Assembly (NCBI RefSeq): GCF_000179615.1
Contig: NZ_AEDD01000014.1
Coordinates: forward strand, 1 to 64,000
Direction of reading: 5' to 3'
Source of the DNA: Paenibacillus curdlanolyticus YK9
GTDB lineage: Bacteria; Bacillota; Bacilli; Paenibacillales; Paenibacillaceae
Length of the DNA: 64,000 nucleotides
The notes beneath the pieces are model-generated. The model saw nothing but the letters and a program-made list of their open reading frames with translations. It was not told the DNA's origin and ran no database searches. Position 1 is the first letter of the stretch. Each line of letters starts with the position of its first letter. The translations under genes and the position numbers were made by a program. Below are positions 1-9,830 of this stretch, piece after piece.

Positions 1-172
<172 letters not shown>

Positions 173-272
173 AAGCGTTTTGGCGAATGCCAAAATCGCA
201 ACTTCGTGAGCAAGACTAAGCTAAGGACTCATCATTCGCATCCAGTTTTGAAGGTGCAACCTTTCAATTCTC

Positions 273-347
273 GGCCCGTTGGTCAAGGGGTTAAGACACC
301 TCCCTTTCACGGAGGTAACAGGGGTTCGAATCCCCTACGGGTCACCA
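273..347 (+). tRNA. tRNA-Glu (anticodon TTC)
   Basis: A full cloverleaf can be folded. The acceptor arms are GGCCCGT and ACGGGTC, the anticodon stem-loop CTCCCTTTCACGGAG carries TTC, and the T arm is GGGGTTCGAATCCCC. The 3' CCA is encoded at 345-347. It follows the 23S rRNA and precedes the initiator tRNA by 7 bases, so all three are probably cut from one transcript. Confidence 0.96.
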
Positions 348-354
348 TTTCTGA

Positions 355-431
<77 letters not shown>

Positions 432-446
432 ATATCGTATATGACA

Positions 447-472
447 AGTCGCCATTATGGCGGCTTTTTTTA
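447..472 (+). terminator. rRNA/tRNA operon terminator
   Basis: An inverted repeat around GTCGCC-attat-GGCGGC is followed by seven T residues. It lies 15 bases after the initiator tRNA, which fits intrinsic termination of the rRNA operon. Confidence 0.85.
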
Positions 473-601
473 ATTGCCACAATCACATAAACGATAGTCA
501 TTATCTACTATTGACCGTGTGAGGGAGCAGGACTACACTTACGAGAGATCATGATATTAATGGCATGGATGTCACTTGCCCGGAGAGAGGAACCGATCAT
601 A

Positions 602-1861
602 ATGGGACAACAGCAGTCGAGTCGACGTCATGACAACGTTGTTAAGTTCGGCTTGGCCATGACGACACGTGTTTGGTACAACGCTCGGATTGATTTTGGA
701 GCATCGATGATTTTTGCGTTATTTAACGTGGTATTGAACCAATTTTTTATGCCTTTTGCGATTCGTGAAGGTGCGTCGAATCTGCAGGTAGGGTTATTGT
801 CGGCGGCGCCAGCGATTGGGTTAATCTTTTCCCCGCTATGGGCGAGCTTGATCGAACGTACGGGCAAGCCAAGGCCATTCTTTTTTATACCGAATGCGAT
901 AGGCAGGATGCTGCTTATTTTACCTGCACTGATGCCTCATCCAGCTGTTTATGTTATGACGGCGATCACGTTTCAATTGTTAATGGGTATTCAGGCTCCA
1001 GCATATGTTACGCTCATTTCTCGCATGTATCCAGGACAGGTTAGAGGGCGTCTAATGGGTTATGTGCGGGTAGCAATGGGGGCATTAATGATTCCACTGG
1101 CATATATAGTTGGAAGCTGGTCTGACGCAGTAGGACCTAAGGGACCGTTGTTAGCAGCAGCATTGTTTGGAACGGTGTCTATCATTTTGTTTAGTACGAT
1201 TCGGCTGCCGAAGCAGGCGCCTTCGCATGCTGATGCACAAGAAAGAAGCAAACCAGCGGCTACGTTTTCGATTAAAGATCAATGGAAACTGGTTAGAGAA
1301 AATCGGATATTGGCCGTATTTTTGCTGGCAACTACGTTTGCTGGATTCGGAAATATGCTAGCAAACCCGCTCTATCAGATCATACAGGTGGATGAGCTCG
1401 CCTTAACGAATGTACAGATTGCGTTTGCTAGAATCGCTTATTATATTGCGCTTTTACTGACCTATTTGATTGCTGGATGGATGATTGATCGCTTTGATAT
1501 CCGCTACACGCTAATGGTCGGAATTTGTGCTTATGCGATTGTTCCAATGCTGTACGGGCTATGGGGAACGTATAGTGCTGTAATTCTCGGCAACGGGATT
1601 CAAGGGATGGGCGAAGCGATTTGGGATATTGGGATTTTGTCGTTTATTTTCAGATTAGTGCCTGGGCGTGAAGCGACTGTGTTTGGACTGCATCTGATGT
1701 TATTCGGATTTAGGGGGACGATCGGGCCTCTTCTGAGTGCTGGCTTATCGGAGTCGGTTTCGTTGACAGGACTGCTCGTAGCGGCATCGATCTGCGGTTG
1801 GATCGGTACAATGTTATTTGTACTTGGCAGCAGGGGCAATAGATTAGAGGCAAGCGGCTGA
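602..1861 (+). CDS. MFS transporter
   Basis: This is a 419-residue membrane protein of the major facilitator superfamily with about 12 hydrophobic segments. The loop around residues 85-95 (LIERTGKPRPFF) matches the inter-helix 2/3 region where MFS proteins carry their signature motif. A second such loop (GWMIDRFDIRYT) follows helix 8, as expected of two six-helix halves. It should be a proton-coupled exporter or importer of a small molecule; the substrate cannot be read from the sequence. An in-frame ATG at 551 exists, but 602 is preferred because GGAGAGAGG lies a short distance upstream. The gene stands alone between the rRNA operon terminator and a convergent lipoate ligase gene. Confidence 0.85.
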   Translation: MGQQQSSRRHDNVVKFGLAMTTRVWYNARIDFGASMIFALFNVVLNQFFMPFAIREGASNLQVGLLSAAPAIGLIFSPLWASLIERTGKPRPFFFIPNAIGRMLLILPALMPHPAVYVMTAITFQLLMGIQAPAYVTLISRMYPGQVRGRLMGYVRVAMGALMIPLAYIVGSWSDAVGPKGPLLAAALFGTVSIILFSTIRLPKQAPSHADAQERSKPAATFSIKDQWKLVRENRILAVFLLATTFAGFGNMLANPLYQIIQVDELALTNVQIAFARIAYYIALLLTYLIAGWMIDRFDIRYTLMVGICAYAIVPMLYGLWGTYSAVILGNGIQGMGEAIWDIGILSFIFRLVPGREATVFGLHLMLFGFRGTIGPLLSAGLSESVSLTGLLVAASICGWIGTMLFVLGSRGNRLEASG

Positions 1862-1880
1862 CTTTCAGTTCGCACAGGAT

Positions 1881-1932
1881 AAGCGGCTAAGCGCTTGGTG
1901 GGAAATCGCCAAACGTTTAGCCGCTTTGTTTT
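1881..1932. terminator. bidirectional terminator between convergent genes
   Basis: The arms AAGCGGCTAAGCG (1881-1893) and CGTTTAGCCGCTT (1914-1926) form a 13-bp stem with one G-T pair, followed by a T-rich tail on the plus strand. It separates the MFS gene (+) from the lipoate ligase gene (-). Confidence 0.75.
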
Positions 1933-1946
1933 GTGAAGAGATGCAA

Positions 1947-2969
1947 TTAGTTTGCGTTCACTTCCGGTTGCTCTCTGAGCAGGAGAAGGTCAATCAATTG
2001 CTGCTGCGTTACATTTCCAAAGTAGTGAGCAGTGTCGATCGATGCAAGTGCGGCTGCCAAGGAAGCTTCCTCATAACGAGTCCCTTTCAGCTGCTGCTCG
2101 ACTTCTGCAACATCGCCAACGCCGAAGTAGTCACCGAATATGCGTAGGCTGGTGATGAGGCCATCCTCGACATCCAGTCGGACATCGAGTATACCGGCCG
2201 GGAACTTGTAAGCATTCTGAATGTTGCATTTGGGCGAACGCCCGTAGTTCCATTCCCAGTTGCGATAGCGGGATTCGGCCAGCTCATGGACAGCTTGCCA
2301 ATCCGCTTCTGTGAGCGCATATTGAGGAACTTGGGACACTTCGGTGCCAAAAATATGCTTGAGGAGCTCAGCTCGAAATTGCTCGATTGTCATAGGCTGA
2401 TGGAGAAACTCCGTGATGTTCGCGACGCGTGAACGGACGGATTTGGTCGCTTTAGAAGCGACCTTGATAGGTTTAACCTTCAGGGCTGAGGCCACATGGT
2501 CCATCTCCGATTGGAATAGCAGCGTTCCATGGCTGAACAGTCTGCCGCGCGTGGCAAACATGGCATTGCCGGACACTTTGCGTTCGCCGATCTGGATATC
2601 GTTACGCCCTGTGAGCGCTGCATTCACGCCGAAGCTTTGAAGCGCGTCGATAATAGGCTGCGTGAACTTGCGAAAATTATGAAAGGATTGTCCATCATCC
2701 TTGGTCAAGAAGCTGAAGTTGAGGTTGCCCGTATCATGATAGACGGCACCTCCTCCCGATAACCGGCGCACGACATGGATGCCGCGCTCTTCCACATAAT
2801 CGGCGTTGATTTCTTCGATGGTGTTCTGGTTTTTGCCGATGATGATTGATGGCTCATTGATATAAAACAAGAGGTAGCTGTCGGTCATGGGAAGCTGCTT
2901 GAGGACAAACTCCTCCAGAGCTAAATTGATAGTTGGATCCGTAATTCCGCGATTATCGATGAATAACAT
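1947..2969 (-). CDS. lplA: lipoate-protein ligase
   Basis: This 340-residue protein should activate free lipoate with ATP and transfer it to lysines of E2 and GcvH proteins in the cytoplasm. The family motifs are clear: RRLSGGGAVYHD near residue 70 and the KVSGNAMF segment holding the catalytic lysine, followed by the C-terminal accessory domain (DLEDGL-type strand, LKGTRYEE). The length is normal for Firmicute LplJ/LplA. A longer in-frame start at 3050 exists. The start at 2969 is chosen because AAGGAGGAG sits just upstream and because homologues begin with MLFIDNRGITDPT. It is transcribed alone and converges on the MFS gene. Confidence 0.93.
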   Translation of the reverse strand: MLFIDNRGITDPTINLALEEFVLKQLPMTDSYLLFYINEPSIIIGKNQNTIEEINADYVEERGIHVVRRLSGGGAVYHDTGNLNFSFLTKDDGQSFHNFRKFTQPIIDALQSFGVNAALTGRNDIQIGERKVSGNAMFATRGRLFSHGTLLFQSEMDHVASALKVKPIKVASKATKSVRSRVANITEFLHQPMTIEQFRAELLKHIFGTEVSQVPQYALTEADWQAVHELAESRYRNWEWNYGRSPKCNIQNAYKFPAGILDVRLDVEDGLITSLRIFGDYFGVGDVAEVEQQLKGTRYEEASLAAALASIDTAHYFGNVTQQQLIDLLLLREQPEVNAN

Positions 2970-3102
2970 GGGGCTCCTCCTTGAATGTAATCGATAAACC
3001 GATGGTAACACATGCAAGGCAGAAGACGCGAATCGAACAAGTGCCTGCACAACGAATGCGGCGTTCGATAGTTAGTCATGCGCAAGCGCAAGAACGAGAT
3101 GA

Positions 3103-4014
3103 TTAGTTCGGCGTATAGTAGGTTCGGAACACAATATCCTGATTATAGTTGCCGAAATCTTTGCCGAATAGGGTTAAGCCGCCAACGTGGGCTGCATCCT
3201 CATCGACAGCGATCCGAAATGTCCATTGATTGCGTTCCAGCACGAGCGCTTGGATGCCGTTATCCGATATTTTCAAGCCGTCTATGAAGGTTCCTTCCTC
3301 ATTGATGCGAAGCACTTTAAGAAAACCGTATTGATTAATGTTATCTGGCCACCATTCCGGCGTTAAAGAGCCACGGCCGCTGCCAGAGTCTCCGGGGCTT
3401 GTCCAATAGCCTAAGCTGGTGTGATTCAATTCGAAGCGAATATCGGAAGGCCAATTGGGATTGATGCCCGGCGCTTCAGACGACAGCTCCATCGAAATTT
3501 CGATTTCGGTGAGCTGCTGAGAGGGCAGCAAGTAATTCGGAATTTTGTATTCAATGTAGCCCTTGCCGAACCATAGGATGTGTGCGTGCATGCGTTCGGG
3601 AGATAGGAAATAACGCGGGTCATCAAAATGCCCGATAAATTGCGAGGTCGTAGCGAGCCCGCATGTAGGATGAACTTCAAAGGCTGTATAGTGGCCAATC
3701 GGAACGGAGACTTCATGCATGGCCCGCATGTTTTCTTCCAGCTGTGGAAGCGCAATTTCAATTGATGTAGCTGCAAGCGAATTGAGTTTGTGAGTGCCGC
3801 TGTTTATCCGAACCATTTCGGAATGGACAAGGCCGGCTTGCTGCAGCTTACGGATATGCATCGTAACGATTGCGCCGCTTAAATGCAGCTGTTCTGCAAT
3901 ATCTTTGTTGTTCATCGGTTTAATGGCCAGAAGCTTGAGGATGTTTAGTCTTACCTCACTAGCCAGCGCTTCGAAAAGCGGCAAGTGCTTGGTATCAGCG
4001 CTTGCTTTGATCAT
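3103..4014 (-). CDS. ArsR-family transcriptional regulator with C-terminal sensor-like domain
   Basis: Residues 10-75 form a winged helix-turn-helix of ArsR type (ASEVRLNILKLLAIKP, then DIAEQLHLSGAIVTMHIRKLQQAGL). The remaining 220 residues are a beta-rich domain, with segments such as YIEYKIPNYLLP, ELSSEAPGINPNWPSDI and GYWTSPGDSGSGRG, that I do not recognise as a named sensor; it may bind a small molecule. Domain order and size match Paenibacillus proteins usually annotated as ArsR or transcriptional regulators next to sugar-use genes. AAACGGAGG precedes the ATG. It is divergent from an AraC-type regulator across a 304-base AT-rich gap, so the two may share control sites. Confidence 0.8.
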   Translation of the reverse strand: MIKASADTKHLPLFEALASEVRLNILKLLAIKPMNNKDIAEQLHLSGAIVTMHIRKLQQAGLVHSEMVRINSGTHKLNSLAATSIEIALPQLEENMRAMHEVSVPIGHYTAFEVHPTCGLATTSQFIGHFDDPRYFLSPERMHAHILWFGKGYIEYKIPNYLLPSQQLTEIEISMELSSEAPGINPNWPSDIRFELNHTSLGYWTSPGDSGSGRGSLTPEWWPDNINQYGFLKVLRINEEGTFIDGLKISDNGIQALVLERNQWTFRIAVDEDAAHVGGLTLFGKDFGNYNQDIVFRTYYTPN

Positions 4015-4318
4015 GAGAATTCCTCCGTTTATTAGGCAGCTATTTATAGGTTATCAATTAACATTCGAGTTAAACTAACGATGAGGTGTATGGCTATAAT
4101 TCAATATATACATAAAGCGAAGAATTGAACAGTACTTCTAAAAAAATGAGCTGCATTCGTAAAAATAATCGTTTTTAGTATTAAAAGAATTAATATTATT
4201 TAACCGTAGTTAACATATTAATTAAATCAAATAGGGAAACGCGTCCGTTTCTGTAAGGCTCTTATCGTGTAGGAGTTGTGCAGCCAAATATGATATGCTA
4301 GGCAGCGGAGGGGTCCCG
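4015..4318. other. AT-rich divergent intergenic region
   Basis: This 304-base gap lies between the ArsR (-) and AraC (+) starts and is far more AT-rich than its neighbours, notably 4130-4240. It holds an imperfect inverted repeat around GTAAAAATAATCGTTTTTAG (4159-4178) and the palindrome GTTAAC near 4209. It presumably carries promoters for both genes, but no clean -35/-10 pair could be assigned. Confidence 0.5.
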
Positions 4319-5158
4319 ATGAATCGATCTGAAAAACAAAAGCGGCATTTTTTGTTCGCGGGGGCAGAGCCGTCTCTGCCTATTGTTGTCGAGAGCATTG
4401 GCTATAATCCAACCCAAGAAACGTTCGATCGCGCCGAAGGTTATCCGTGCTTTCATTGGCTTCAAACGACAAACGGCGAAGGCGTCATAGAGGTGGCTGG
4501 CCAGAAGCTTGCGCTGCCGGTTAATACGGGCATCTTGCTCTTTCCGCATGTAAAGCATTACTATGCCCCGTCAGGTGAAGAGCAATGGTCAACCGTGTAC
4601 ATTACGTTCGAGGGGCCTCAGGCGGCTGCGTTTGTTACGCTGCTAGGGTTCCGCCATTCCGAATGGTTTCGGTGGGAGGAAGGCAATGAGCTAGGCGCAC
4701 ATCTTGAAGGGATGCTCAATGCGATGCAGCAGGCGGGCGATCGGTCGGGGCTGGATGCTTCAAGCGGGCTTTATCGGTTTCTCATTTTATTAAAAAAGCA
4801 TGGTCAAATCCGAACCGGCGCATCGCTGTTCCAGCATATGGAGAAGCTCAATCCGCTGCTGCAATGGCTGGATCGCCATTACGATGATCCAGCGTTAGGG
4901 CTGCCTGAGATGGCGGAGCATCTTGGCGTTAGCGCACGTTATTTGAATGTACTGTTTCGAAGAGCTTTTGGTATGACAGCGTATACATATTTAATCAGGC
5001 TGCGGCTGACGAAGGCCAAGGAGCTGATAAGCGGGCCAGAGCGCTTGTCAATTACCCAAATCGCACAGCAAGTCGGTTACCGGGACGTTAGCCATTTTAT
5101 CGCAGTATTCGGTAAAGCGGAGGGCATGACGCCCGAGCAGTTCCGCAAACTTCACTGA
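4319..5158 (+). CDS. AraC-family transcriptional regulator
   Basis: This is a 279-residue regulator. The N-terminal 150 residues form a cupin-like arm (FHWLQTTNGEGVIEVAGQ, then GILLFPHVKHYYAP), typical of the sugar-binding AraC ligand domain. The last 100 residues hold the double helix-turn-helix: GLPEMAEHLGVSARYLNVLFRRAFGMTAYTYL, then ITQIAQQVGYRDVSHFIAVFGKAEGMTPEQFR. The start at 4319 is preferred over 4295 because GGAGGGG sits seven bases ahead of it. It precedes the YesM/YesN-like pair by 37 bases and is likely a local regulator of the sugar importer that follows. Confidence 0.88.
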   Translation: MNRSEKQKRHFLFAGAEPSLPIVVESIGYNPTQETFDRAEGYPCFHWLQTTNGEGVIEVAGQKLALPVNTGILLFPHVKHYYAPSGEEQWSTVYITFEGPQAAAFVTLLGFRHSEWFRWEEGNELGAHLEGMLNAMQQAGDRSGLDASSGLYRFLILLKKHGQIRTGASLFQHMEKLNPLLQWLDRHYDDPALGLPEMAEHLGVSARYLNVLFRRAFGMTAYTYLIRLRLTKAKELISGPERLSITQIAQQVGYRDVSHFIAVFGKAEGMTPEQFRKLH

Positions 5159-5195
5159 GCATCTTAATCCGAATTCGAATAGGCAGGTTACTCGT

Positions 5196-6995
5196 ATGCG
5201 CATGCCTCCATTGTCTAAATGGTTGAACAATATGAAAATTCGAACCAAGCTGTTTCTATCACTAGTGCTGGTGGTTGCAGTTCCGGTTCTGATCGTTGGC
5301 CTCATTCTAACGACGCAGTTTCGCGAGAAGGCGCTGGATGATGCGGTATCGCAATCGCTGAACAATGTGGATCGGATCAAACAACGAACCTCGGATCTGC
5401 TGACCATTCCGATAGACGTCTCGAATAATTTGATGTATGATGAGCAGCTTAAGCGGGTTGTGAATACGCAGTTTACGAGCCCGGTCGACGTTTTTCGCGA
5501 CTATCGGGATTTTACGGCATTCCACAGCGCGATGAGTTTGCACACGGAAATAAAGAGCATTCGGTTCTATATGGATAACCCGACGCTTCTGAACAACTGG
5601 GAGTTTATGCAGCCGAATGCGGCGGTACAGAAGCAATTTTGGTACGAGTCCGCGCTTGATAACTCGCTTGCCCAATGGTTTTATTTTGACGATGAAACGA
5701 CGGGCGGCTCCAAATACTTAAGCTTGGTTCGGCGCGTCGATTTTCTAACATACCGGACCAGCGGCGTCTTGATTATTTCGCTTAATCGAACGGAACTGGC
5801 ATCTATGCTTATGAATGAGCCATTCGATACGATGATTATGGACGAGAATAACTATGTGGTCGCATCGACGCGCCCATCGGAGGAAGGCTTGAAACTGGCG
5901 GACGCTAATATTTGGAAAGTGCTGGGCTCCTATAAGGATGGGACCTATGATACGGTTGTCGAAGGCAAGCGGTCGAAGGTCGTCGTAGAATCGCTGCATC
6001 CATCCTCAAGCCGCAACGGGCTAAGAATCGTATCGGTTATTCACATAGACGGCATCGTGAAGGATGCGAATCGAATCGGTATGCTTGGATTCATCATTAT
6101 GTCCGTCGGTTTCTTGATTGCTGTCATTATTATTTCCTTAGTTTCAAAGCTGCTGTCCAATCGCTTGCTTGTGCTAAGCAGAGAAATGAATAAGGTGACG
6201 ACCGGCAACTTGAATGTATCATTGCGTATTGACGGGAATGACGAGGTTGGCCAATTGTCGCGGCAATTCAACGGGATGATGCATAGCATCCGAGATTTAA
6301 TGGAGGAGGTGCAGGAATCAAACCGCCAAAAAAACTTGCTGGAGATCAAGCAGAAGGAAATAAAGCTTCGCATGATGGCCAGCCAGATTAACCCGCATTT
6401 TTTGTTTAACGCGCTGGAGTCCATTCGGATGAAAGCTCATATAAATAAGCAGACGGAAATCGCCCAGACCGTTAAGCTGCTCGGCACGCTGATGCGCAAA
6501 AACCTCGAAATCGGCGGCTCCAGCATTTTATTGAGCGACGAAATCGAAATCGTACGATGCTATCTGGAAATTCAACGATTCCGATTCGGCGATAGGCTAT
6601 CGTTCGAGCTTGATATTGACCCTTTATCGTTGTCAATGCGGGTACCGCCGTTAATTGTACAGCCATTGGTGGAGAATGCAGTAGTCCATGGCTTGGAGTG
6701 TAAAGAGGAAGGCGGCTACGTCCGTATTCGAACCTCCGTGTCGGATGATGGGGAGACTTTGCAAATCGAGATCAAGGACAATGGACAAGGGATGGACGAG
6801 CAGCGTAAGCAGCAATTGCTTGCTTCTCTAGAAGATATGGAGGACCGCGAAGGTTATCGCATCGGCATGCGAAACGTCCATCAGCGATTAGTGTTAACCT
6901 ATGGAGAAGCTTATGGGATGACGCTTGAGAGCGATCCGGAGAACGGGACTTATATCGGGCTGAAGCTGCCTGCGGGGAGGGATACCTTTGTATAA
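5196..6995 (+). CDS. YesM-type sensor histidine kinase
   Basis: This 599-residue membrane kinase has a first transmembrane helix at about residues 17-37, an extracellular Cache-like sensory domain to about 285, a second helix (FIIMSVGFLIAVIIISLVS) and a HAMP linker. The His_kinase module follows: His401 lies in ASQINPHFLFNALESIR, and the ATPase domain has the N box VQPLVENAVVHGLE and the G box DNGQGM. This is the LytS/YesM class that pairs with AraC-type response regulators. It overlaps the next gene by 8 bases. It probably senses an extracellular oligosaccharide or binding-protein complex and controls the importer genes downstream. Confidence 0.9.
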   Translation: MRMPPLSKWLNNMKIRTKLFLSLVLVVAVPVLIVGLILTTQFREKALDDAVSQSLNNVDRIKQRTSDLLTIPIDVSNNLMYDEQLKRVVNTQFTSPVDVFRDYRDFTAFHSAMSLHTEIKSIRFYMDNPTLLNNWEFMQPNAAVQKQFWYESALDNSLAQWFYFDDETTGGSKYLSLVRRVDFLTYRTSGVLIISLNRTELASMLMNEPFDTMIMDENNYVVASTRPSEEGLKLADANIWKVLGSYKDGTYDTVVEGKRSKVVVESLHPSSSRNGLRIVSVIHIDGIVKDANRIGMLGFIIMSVGFLIAVIIISLVSKLLSNRLLVLSREMNKVTTGNLNVSLRIDGNDEVGQLSRQFNGMMHSIRDLMEEVQESNRQKNLLEIKQKEIKLRMMASQINPHFLFNALESIRMKAHINKQTEIAQTVKLLGTLMRKNLEIGGSSILLSDEIEIVRCYLEIQRFRFGDRLSFELDIDPLSLSMRVPPLIVQPLVENAVVHGLECKEEGGYVRIRTSVSDDGETLQIEIKDNGQGMDEQRKQQLLASLEDMEDREGYRIGMRNVHQRLVLTYGEAYGMTLESDPENGTYIGLKLPAGRDTFV

Positions 6996-8541
6996 AGTGT
7001 TAATCGTAGATGATGAGCCAGCGATTCGGGAAGGGATGACAACCCTAATCGAATGGGAAAGCTATGGGTTTGAGGTGTGCGGGACGGCTGCCAATGGACG
7101 TGATGCGCTTGAGAAAGCGAGCATCCTGAAGCCCGATTTGATGCTCGTTGATATACGGATGCCAGGCATGACCGGGCTAGAGCTTATTGAACGCCTTAGG
7201 GAGAAAGACGGGCAATGCCATATTCTCATACTTAGCGGTTATTCGGACTTCGACTATGCGCGGCAGGCGATTGGTTATCGCGTAGATGGATACATGCTCA
7301 AGCCGGTCGATGAAGGCGAGCTATGCGAGAATCTGGAGCGGATTCGCGACAGCCTCATTACGGAGAAGGAGCGGCAGCGCCGTCAGGAAGCGGACATGGC
7401 TTGGCGAAGCGAACAAATTATGAAGTCGGTCGTTACGGGAACGATTGGCGAGCCGTTGGATGAAGCGCTTTGGCATTCAATTGCTGAGCGGTTGAATGTG
7501 GATTGGGACGGGTTTCAAGTCGCGCTGGCGGAGCCGGACATTGATGAGGATGGCGATCCCGGGCGCATCGGGCTGTTGAAGCGCAAATGGAGCAGGGAGC
7601 TAAAGGTGAACAACGAAGGCTTCGTGTTCGGAATCGAGCCCTATGTGGGCGTACTGCTTCGTCATGAAGAAGGAACTGGCATTGATCGCAAGCTGCCGAT
7701 CCAGCCGGATGACGGCGATGGTTTTACCGTATTTATTTCCGTTGGGGAAGCAGCAGCTTCCTTCCAGCAGATTCATCATTCCTATGAGACAGCGCTGGAA
7801 GGGCTGAAACGGCGGTTCGTGCTTGGTTCAGGCATCGCGTATGCAGCAGATGGCAGCCGCCAGTTTGACCTGAAGCATCAGGACAATGGCGGCCTGCAGA
7901 AACTTTCGCTAGAGGAGCATGCAGACCAGCTATTCTATGCGCTCGATATCGGGAGCAAGGATAGCGCTGAGCGTACGGTTATGGCAGTTGCCCAGTCGAT
8001 GAAAGACGCCCGATTAGATGAGGAGGCCGTGAAGTCGTATTTTGCGCAAATGATGTCGGCAGCGTTCGGTAAGCTCGCGCTCGCGAATCCGAAAACTTAT
8101 ACGTCTGTACAAGCTTTCGCGCCTGCGATTTCGGATATTTTTCGCCAGAAAAGCTTGTCGGCGCTCGTTGCATATTTGAACCGAACGATGGAGGAGACGG
8201 TGCGTTACGCAGCAGAGCGAAGCCCCGAGACGATCGTCAAGCAGATGGAAGAGTTCATTCGCCGCAACTATAGCGAAAACCTGAAGCTGGAGACGATGGC
8301 CGAATTGTTCAATTACAACAGCGGTTACTTGGGCAAGCTGTTTAAGACGCATACGGGCGATTACTTCAATACGTACCTGGATAAGGTTCGGATAGAGAAC
8401 GCGAAGGAGCTGCTGGCGCAAGGGCTTAAAGTGCATCAAGCGGCAGAAAAGGTTGGCTATGCAAGCGTCGATTATTTTCATACGAAATTCAAGAAATATG
8501 AAGGGGCATCGCCGTCGACGTTCAAGGGTCGCCCTTCTTAG
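6988..8541 (+). CDS. YesN-type response regulator (receiver plus AraC HTH)
   Basis: The N-terminal receiver domain has VDDEP at residues 7-11 and the phosphorylation site Asp55 in LVDIRMPG. The last 100 residues are an AraC double HTH (LETMAELFNYNSGYLGKLFKTHTGDYFNTYL, then AAEKVGYASVDYFHTKFKKYEGASPS). About 280 residues between them form the poorly conserved linker usual in YesN proteins. The start is TTG at 6988, with GGGAGG seven bases upstream, and overlaps the kinase gene by 8 bases (translational coupling). A strong terminator follows. It is expected to activate the importer operon starting at 8859. Confidence 0.9.
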   Translation: MYKVLIVDDEPAIREGMTTLIEWESYGFEVCGTAANGRDALEKASILKPDLMLVDIRMPGMTGLELIERLREKDGQCHILILSGYSDFDYARQAIGYRVDGYMLKPVDEGELCENLERIRDSLITEKERQRRQEADMAWRSEQIMKSVVTGTIGEPLDEALWHSIAERLNVDWDGFQVALAEPDIDEDGDPGRIGLLKRKWSRELKVNNEGFVFGIEPYVGVLLRHEEGTGIDRKLPIQPDDGDGFTVFISVGEAAASFQQIHHSYETALEGLKRRFVLGSGIAYAADGSRQFDLKHQDNGGLQKLSLEEHADQLFYALDIGSKDSAERTVMAVAQSMKDARLDEEAVKSYFAQMMSAAFGKLALANPKTYTSVQAFAPAISDIFRQKSLSALVAYLNRTMEETVRYAAERSPETIVKQMEEFIRRNYSENLKLETMAELFNYNSGYLGKLFKTHTGDYFNTYLDKVRIENAKELLAQGLKVHQAAEKVGYASVDYFHTKFKKYEGASPSTFKGRPS

Positions 8542-8566
8542 GCTAACCGATGGTTGTATTGCGCAG

Positions 8567-8607
8567 CCGCTTCGACATTCATAATCGAATGTTGAGGCGG
8601 TTTTTTT
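8567..8607 (+). terminator. intrinsic terminator of the kinase/regulator operon
   Basis: A 14-bp stem (CCGCTTCGACATTC with GAATGTTGAGGCGG, one T-G pair) has a six-base loop and seven T residues. It ends the regulator operon 26 bases after the stop. Confidence 0.92.
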
Positions 8608-8703
8608 GCATGTATGGAATCTCTAATTTGTACGGTATTTCATGCCGCATTTGTCGGGTAGGTTTAGGAGCGGACCATGGTGTACCATTAGGTTACAAGC
8701 TAA

Positions 8704-8717
8704 TGAAATCGCTTACA
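8704..8717 (+). promoter_or_regulatory. candidate cre site (CcpA)
   Basis: TGAAATCGCTTACA matches the catabolite-responsive element consensus TGNAANCGNWNNCW at every defined position. It lies 142 bases upstream of the first permease gene, in the promoter region of the importer operon, where CcpA repression during growth on preferred sugars would be expected. Match by eye only. Confidence 0.6.
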
Positions 8718-8858
8718 GGATAGTCGGATGGGACGTATGCCATAATAATGCAGTCCATAGATTCTGTCGAAATTGTATATGATTTTTGCACGAATCTATC
8801 GGGTGGGAGCCCTCAACACAATCGAGTAACATGAGAAATATAGAGAAGGAGGGCTAGC

Positions 8859-9815
8859 ATGGAAGCGATAACACTGAACGAGAAGAAGCCTGCAGGAGCG
8901 AAAAATAAAGGCTTCTGGTTCAGGATGGTGCAGCAAAAGTATTTGTATTTCATGACCATTCCATTCGTCATTTGGGTATTCGTATTCAGTTATTTGCCGA
9001 TCTGGGGCTGGACGATGGCGTTTCAGAAGTATAGACCAGCGCGATCATTCTGGGACCAGGATTGGGTAGGCTTCAAACACTTCGTGGACTTATTCAACGA
9101 TGATCGATTTTATCTGGTTATGCGCAACACGCTTGCGATGAGCTTTATGAGTTTGATTGCAGGGTTCACGATACCGATCTTATTCGCCGTATTGCTAAAC
9201 GAATTGCGCAATCAAGTGTTCAAGCGATTCGTGCAGACGATATCCTATCTTCCCCACTTCGTATCATGGGTCGTCGTAGCGGGCATCGTTACAAAAATGC
9301 TATCGATCGACGGCGGCGTCATCAACGACTTGCTCGTCTGGCTTCATATCATCGATAAGCCGATCGTATTCATGGGCGAAGGCAAATACTTCTGGACGAT
9401 CGTCACTTCATCCGATATTTGGAAGGAAATGGGCTGGAACACGATTATTTATCTCGCAGCGATTACGGGGATTGATCCCGAGCAGTATGAGGCTGCACGC
9501 GTAGACGGTGCAGGTCGCTGGCGTCAGATTTGGCATATCACGCTGCCAGGCATTCGGACAACCATCTCGGTACTGCTGATTATGTCGATCGGGCACTTGA
9601 TCCAAATCGGGTTTGAGAAACAGTTCCTGCTCGGCAATCCGCGAGTCATCGATTACTCAGAGGTATTGGACCTCTATGCGCTGAATAACGGATTGGCGCT
9701 CAATCGATTCTCGTTCGGTACGGCGATCAGCATATTCAACTCCGTCGTAAGCGTCATCTTACTGTTCGTAGCTAACGGCATATTCAAGCGTGTGACGAAA
9801 GAAAGCATCATGTAA
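8859..9815 (+). CDS. carbohydrate ABC transporter permease, LplB type
   Basis: This is a 318-residue inner-membrane permease of the CUT1 family with about six transmembrane segments after a basic, lysine-rich N-terminal tail. The EAA loop that contacts the ATPase is present (EQYEAARVDGAGRWRQIWHITLPGI, around residues 208-232). GAAGGAGGG precedes the ATG. It is the first gene of an importer operon with the YtcP-type permease (15 bases on) and a large binding lipoprotein. No ATPase gene is nearby, as is usual for this subfamily, which borrows a shared MsmX-type ATPase. The substrate is unknown; plant oligosaccharides are typical. Confidence 0.92.
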   Translation: MEAITLNEKKPAGAKNKGFWFRMVQQKYLYFMTIPFVIWVFVFSYLPIWGWTMAFQKYRPARSFWDQDWVGFKHFVDLFNDDRFYLVMRNTLAMSFMSLIAGFTIPILFAVLLNELRNQVFKRFVQTISYLPHFVSWVVVAGIVTKMLSIDGGVINDLLVWLHIIDKPIVFMGEGKYFWTIVTSSDIWKEMGWNTIIYLAAITGIDPEQYEAARVDGAGRWRQIWHITLPGIRTTISVLLIMSIGHLIQIGFEKQFLLGNPRVIDYSEVLDLYALNNGLALNRFSFGTAISIFNSVVSVILLFVANGIFKRVTKESIM

Positions 9816-9830
9816 AGGAGGATGTCATCC